A stretch of DNA of 64,000 nt, taken from the NCBI RefSeq assembly GCF_000186365.1, contig NC_014961.1:682001-746000 (forward strand). The letters run 5' to 3'. Positions 62,291-64,000 of the stretch are shown piece by piece; positions within the stretch are counted from its first letter, which is position 1, and each line of letters begins with the position of its first letter. Made by a program: the position numbers and the translations under genes. A model generated the notes under the pieces. It had not been told where the DNA came from, did not search any database, and saw nothing but the letters and a program-made list of their open reading frames with translations. The DNA is from Desulfurococcus mucosus DSM 2162. GTDB lineage: Archaea; Thermoproteota; Thermoprotei_A; Sulfolobales; Desulfurococcaceae.

Positions 62291-63162
62291 GGATTCCTCT
62301 TCACCAGGCTCACGAGTATTCTCTCAAGCTCGTTGAAGTCTGTGGTGAAAATATAAACCACTGGCTCAAGACCCTTACCTCCGAGATCAGCTATGGCATC
62401 CGGCTTCTCCCTCGCAGCCATCTCCACTCTCTTCCAGAAGCCCTCTACATCCTCGTGAGGACCGCTCACGGCGAGCTTGAGACCCAGATCCCTGAGCGCC
62501 TCGACATAGACCTCCTCGTATCTCGTGTTGAACCCGACTCTTTTAGCCGGGTTAAGAGTTGACACCGTGAGGAGGAGCCTTGACAAATGCCTGCTCCCAC
62601 CATACATGGGCTCCCCTGTGACAGCTACACCGTTAAGGGTACGGGTTATCCTCCCAGTTAACCCTATTATCTCGTACACTGATGCAGGCGGCCTAGGTGC
62701 GTAGACTAGGTTTGAGCCCACCTCAGGTATAACCCTGTGGAGCCCTTCTATGGACGTGATCCTGAGCAACGCAACCCTATAGTACTCTACATCGGGGTCT
62801 ACTGGCAGCCCCTCTGAGCACGATGTAAATATCTCCTTATACTTCGAGCAAACCGCTTTAAGCGCCAGGGTGTTAACCACTTGGTAGCTGGCTAGCTCAA
62901 ACCTGTCACGCGGAGCCCTGAATGCGAGGCTACACAGTATCTCCACATAGTACTCAACCACCTCTCTCTCAAGGCCTACCTCATGGAGCTGGCGTAGATA
63001 CTCCTCCATAGGTTTCTTCAACAGCTTGTTTACCATGGGCTGTGATACATGTAGCAGGGAGGAGATCCTGTGCTGGCTGAGCCCCTGCCTGCTCAGCCTA
63101 TGTGCAAGCACGCCTCTAAGCGAAACCAGTATTTTCTCACATATGGCGTCATGAATTATCAT
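62287..63162 (-). CDS. HTH-ThiN transcriptional regulator (ThiR-like)
   Basis: A 291-residue protein. An N-terminal helix-turn-helix (RLSRQGLSQHRISSLLHVSQPMVNKLL) is joined to a C-terminal ThiN domain (about residues 130-285, with PEVGSNLVYAPRPPASVYEI, GEPMYGGSRHLSRLLLT, VGFNTRYEE and ADLGGKGLEPVVYIF). HTH-ThiN fusions are the archaeal thiamine-responsive regulator ThiR. Here it is cotranscribed with panE and panB rather than thiamine genes. It may sense thiamine phosphates or another ligand and control this operon. No operator could be picked out. Confidence 0.82.
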   Translation of the reverse strand: MIIHDAICEKILVSLRGVLAHRLSRQGLSQHRISSLLHVSQPMVNKLLKKPMEEYLRQLHEVGLEREVVEYYVEILCSLAFRAPRDRFELASYQVVNTLALKAVCSKYKEIFTSCSEGLPVDPDVEYYRVALLRITSIEGLHRVIPEVGSNLVYAPRPPASVYEIIGLTGRITRTLNGVAVTGEPMYGGSRHLSRLLLTVSTLNPAKRVGFNTRYEEVYVEALRDLGLKLAVSGPHEDVEGFWKRVEMAAREKPDAIADLGGKGLEPVVYIFTTDFNELERILVSLVKRNP

Positions 63163-63817
63163 TGCCCCACGGGACCCCTTCAGCCTGGAGAGACCTCAAG
63201 CTACTGGTAGATCCCTGGCGGCTTTTTTCTAGTTTTCTGGCAACCGCCTCTGCAAGCCCCAGTATCTCGTTGAGAACCCTGATCTCGTTTGAAAAAGCCT
63301 CCTCGTACCGCATCATCTCCTGGAGTATGCTTGTCACCTTCTCGAGCTCATTGAAGACGAGCCCGCGGAAAACCTCCTTGTCAACCTCGCTGAGCTTATC
63401 CTTAACTGCCAGCTTGTGCAAGGTGTTGAGCATCTTCAACGGCTCCATGCTCCTGTACTTTATGGCGAGGAGTTTAAGCCTTGGATCCTCCTCTCCCCTG
63501 GAGCCAGTGTAGGCCTCTATGGCGTCTCTCACAGAGTCTATGTCTCTGAACCTCCACCAGGTCTGGTTCTTTGAGGTATAGGATTTCTCTATTATCCCGT
63601 AGTTCTTCTCCATGACCTTCAGTAGGTTAACCGGGTTGTATGTTACCCCGGCCTCGTAGAGTTTGAAGACTATGTGCTTGTAGCTGAAGTCGCCGAGCCT
63701 GTGGTCTATGTTTGGGTCCCTGGCAATATTGTAGGCGATCCTTAAAACGACTAATGCTTTCTCACCGTATCTTGAAAGGAAGTCCTCTATGGCTGTCCTC
63801 GCGTCGCCGGGAAACAA
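63149..63817 (-). CDS. Hypothetical protein upstream of the ThiN regulator
   Basis: A 222-residue protein of unknown family. The N-terminal half is helical with a winged-helix-like pattern (YKHIVFKLYEAGVTYNPVNLLKVMEKNYG). The C-terminal half is a long charged helical or coiled-coil region (RGLVFNELEKVTSILQEMM). Its end overlaps the HTH-ThiN gene by 14 bases, so it heads the operon with panE and panB. It might be a DNA-binding partner. Confidence 0.6.
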   Translation of the reverse strand: MFPGDARTAIEDFLSRYGEKALVVLRIAYNIARDPNIDHRLGDFSYKHIVFKLYEAGVTYNPVNLLKVMEKNYGIIEKSYTSKNQTWWRFRDIDSVRDAIEAYTGSRGEEDPRLKLLAIKYRSMEPLKMLNTLHKLAVKDKLSEVDKEVFRGLVFNELEKVTSILQEMMRYEEAFSNEIRVLNEILGLAEAVARKLEKSRQGSTSSLRSLQAEGVPWGNDNS

Positions 63818-63899
63818 GCGTTAAACACCGTGGAGACATAATGTTCTCCCGGATTTAAAAACGTTTCAATACGTCTTCTATCACTCGAACGGTGGTTGA

Positions 63900-64000
63900 A
63901 TGAGTGCTGTCGAGGTAGTCGACGTCCACAAGGTCTATGATGATGAAACATATGCTGTTAGAGGCGTGAGCTTCACTGTGAGGCCTGGAGAGATATATGG
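63900..64000 (+). CDS. N-terminus of an ABC transporter ATPase (partial)
   Basis: ATG 63900 follows GGTGG (63891-63895), with a GATTTAAAA TATA-like element about 45 bases upstream. The readable part (VEVVDVHKVYDDE, then AVRGVSFTVRPGEIY) is the standard beginning of an ABC nucleotide-binding domain just before Walker A. The gene continues beyond the window. It is divergent from the hypothetical-ThiN-panE-panB operon. Confidence 0.85.
   Translation, partial: MSAVEVVDVHKVYDDETYAVRGVSFTVRPGEIY

Overview
The window reads as the chromosome of a hyperthermophilic crenarchaeon, most likely one of the Desulfurococcales close to Desulfurococcus. The reasons are: archaeal information-processing genes (PCNA, Lhr-type helicase, deoxyhypusine synthase, TiaS, Trm5, PhoH-KH, FAU-1, UPF0147); archaeal lipid and CoA routes (CarS, aconitase-X phosphomevalonate dehydratase with a UbiD-type decarboxylase, pantoate kinase and phosphopantothenate synthetase); GGTG/GGAGG-type ribosome sites; and frequent GTG/TTG starts. 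The genus is inference. I see no rRNA, CRISPR array or complete transposase. One tRNA, Leu(CAG), is present.

Layout. 0-6 kb: gcvH, deoC, an aminopropyltransferase, a DUF2139-like protein, and a minus-strand nfeD/stomatin pair. 6-9.2 kb: EamA transporter, tRNA-Leu, FAU-1, UPF0147 and a zinc-ribbon protein. 9.2-14.6 kb: a tightly packed minus operon holding an RNase H-like protein, Clp1-type RNA kinase, the archaeal mevalonate-pathway enzymes (UbiD-like decarboxylase and both phosphomevalonate dehydratase subunits) and thymidylate kinase. 14.6-17.7 kb: a RecA-like ATPase, carS, and a minimal SufB-SufC pair. 17.8-19.3 kb: an unusual island in which an AT-richer proC lies between hairpin-ended mobile elements, two of which carry the same structured RNA-like core in opposite orientation. 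19.3-31.2 kb: Lhr helicase, GT2 glycosyltransferase, metallo-hydrolase, PfkB kinase, SerRS, a DUF59 protein, ribose-1,5-bisphosphate isomerase with a degenerate paralogue, and a dethiobiotin-synthetase-like ATPase.

31.2-36.5 kb is accessory: two predicted cell-surface proteins, a sodium:solute symporter, and long gene-poor stretches with gene relics. 36.5-53.2 kb returns to housekeeping genes: rpiA, M55 peptidase, HD phosphohydrolase, PycB-type carboxyltransferase, aminotransferase, TiaS, deoxyhypusine synthase, a PD-(D/E)XK-like nuclease, PCNA, PhoH-KH, a secreted transglutaminase-like protein, Trm5, an Nth-type glycosylase, AsnRS and RimI. 53.2-64 kb is dominated by CoA biosynthesis (coaBC, phosphopantothenate synthetase, pantoate kinase, panE, panB). 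It also holds phosphoglycerate mutase, an ABC-2 exporter, a ThiR-like HTH-ThiN regulator joined to panE-panB, and the start of another ABC ATPase at the window edge.

Together the genes cover two archaeal signature routes. Phosphomevalonate dehydratase and the decarboxylase supply isoprenoids that CarS uses for membrane lipids. PanB, PanE, pantoate kinase, phosphopantothenate synthetase and CoaBC run from ketoisovalerate to phosphopantetheine. The most unusual item is the proC island with its guide-RNA-like elements (17.8-19.3 kb). Functions are assigned from sequence motifs and remembered family features; no database search was possible.
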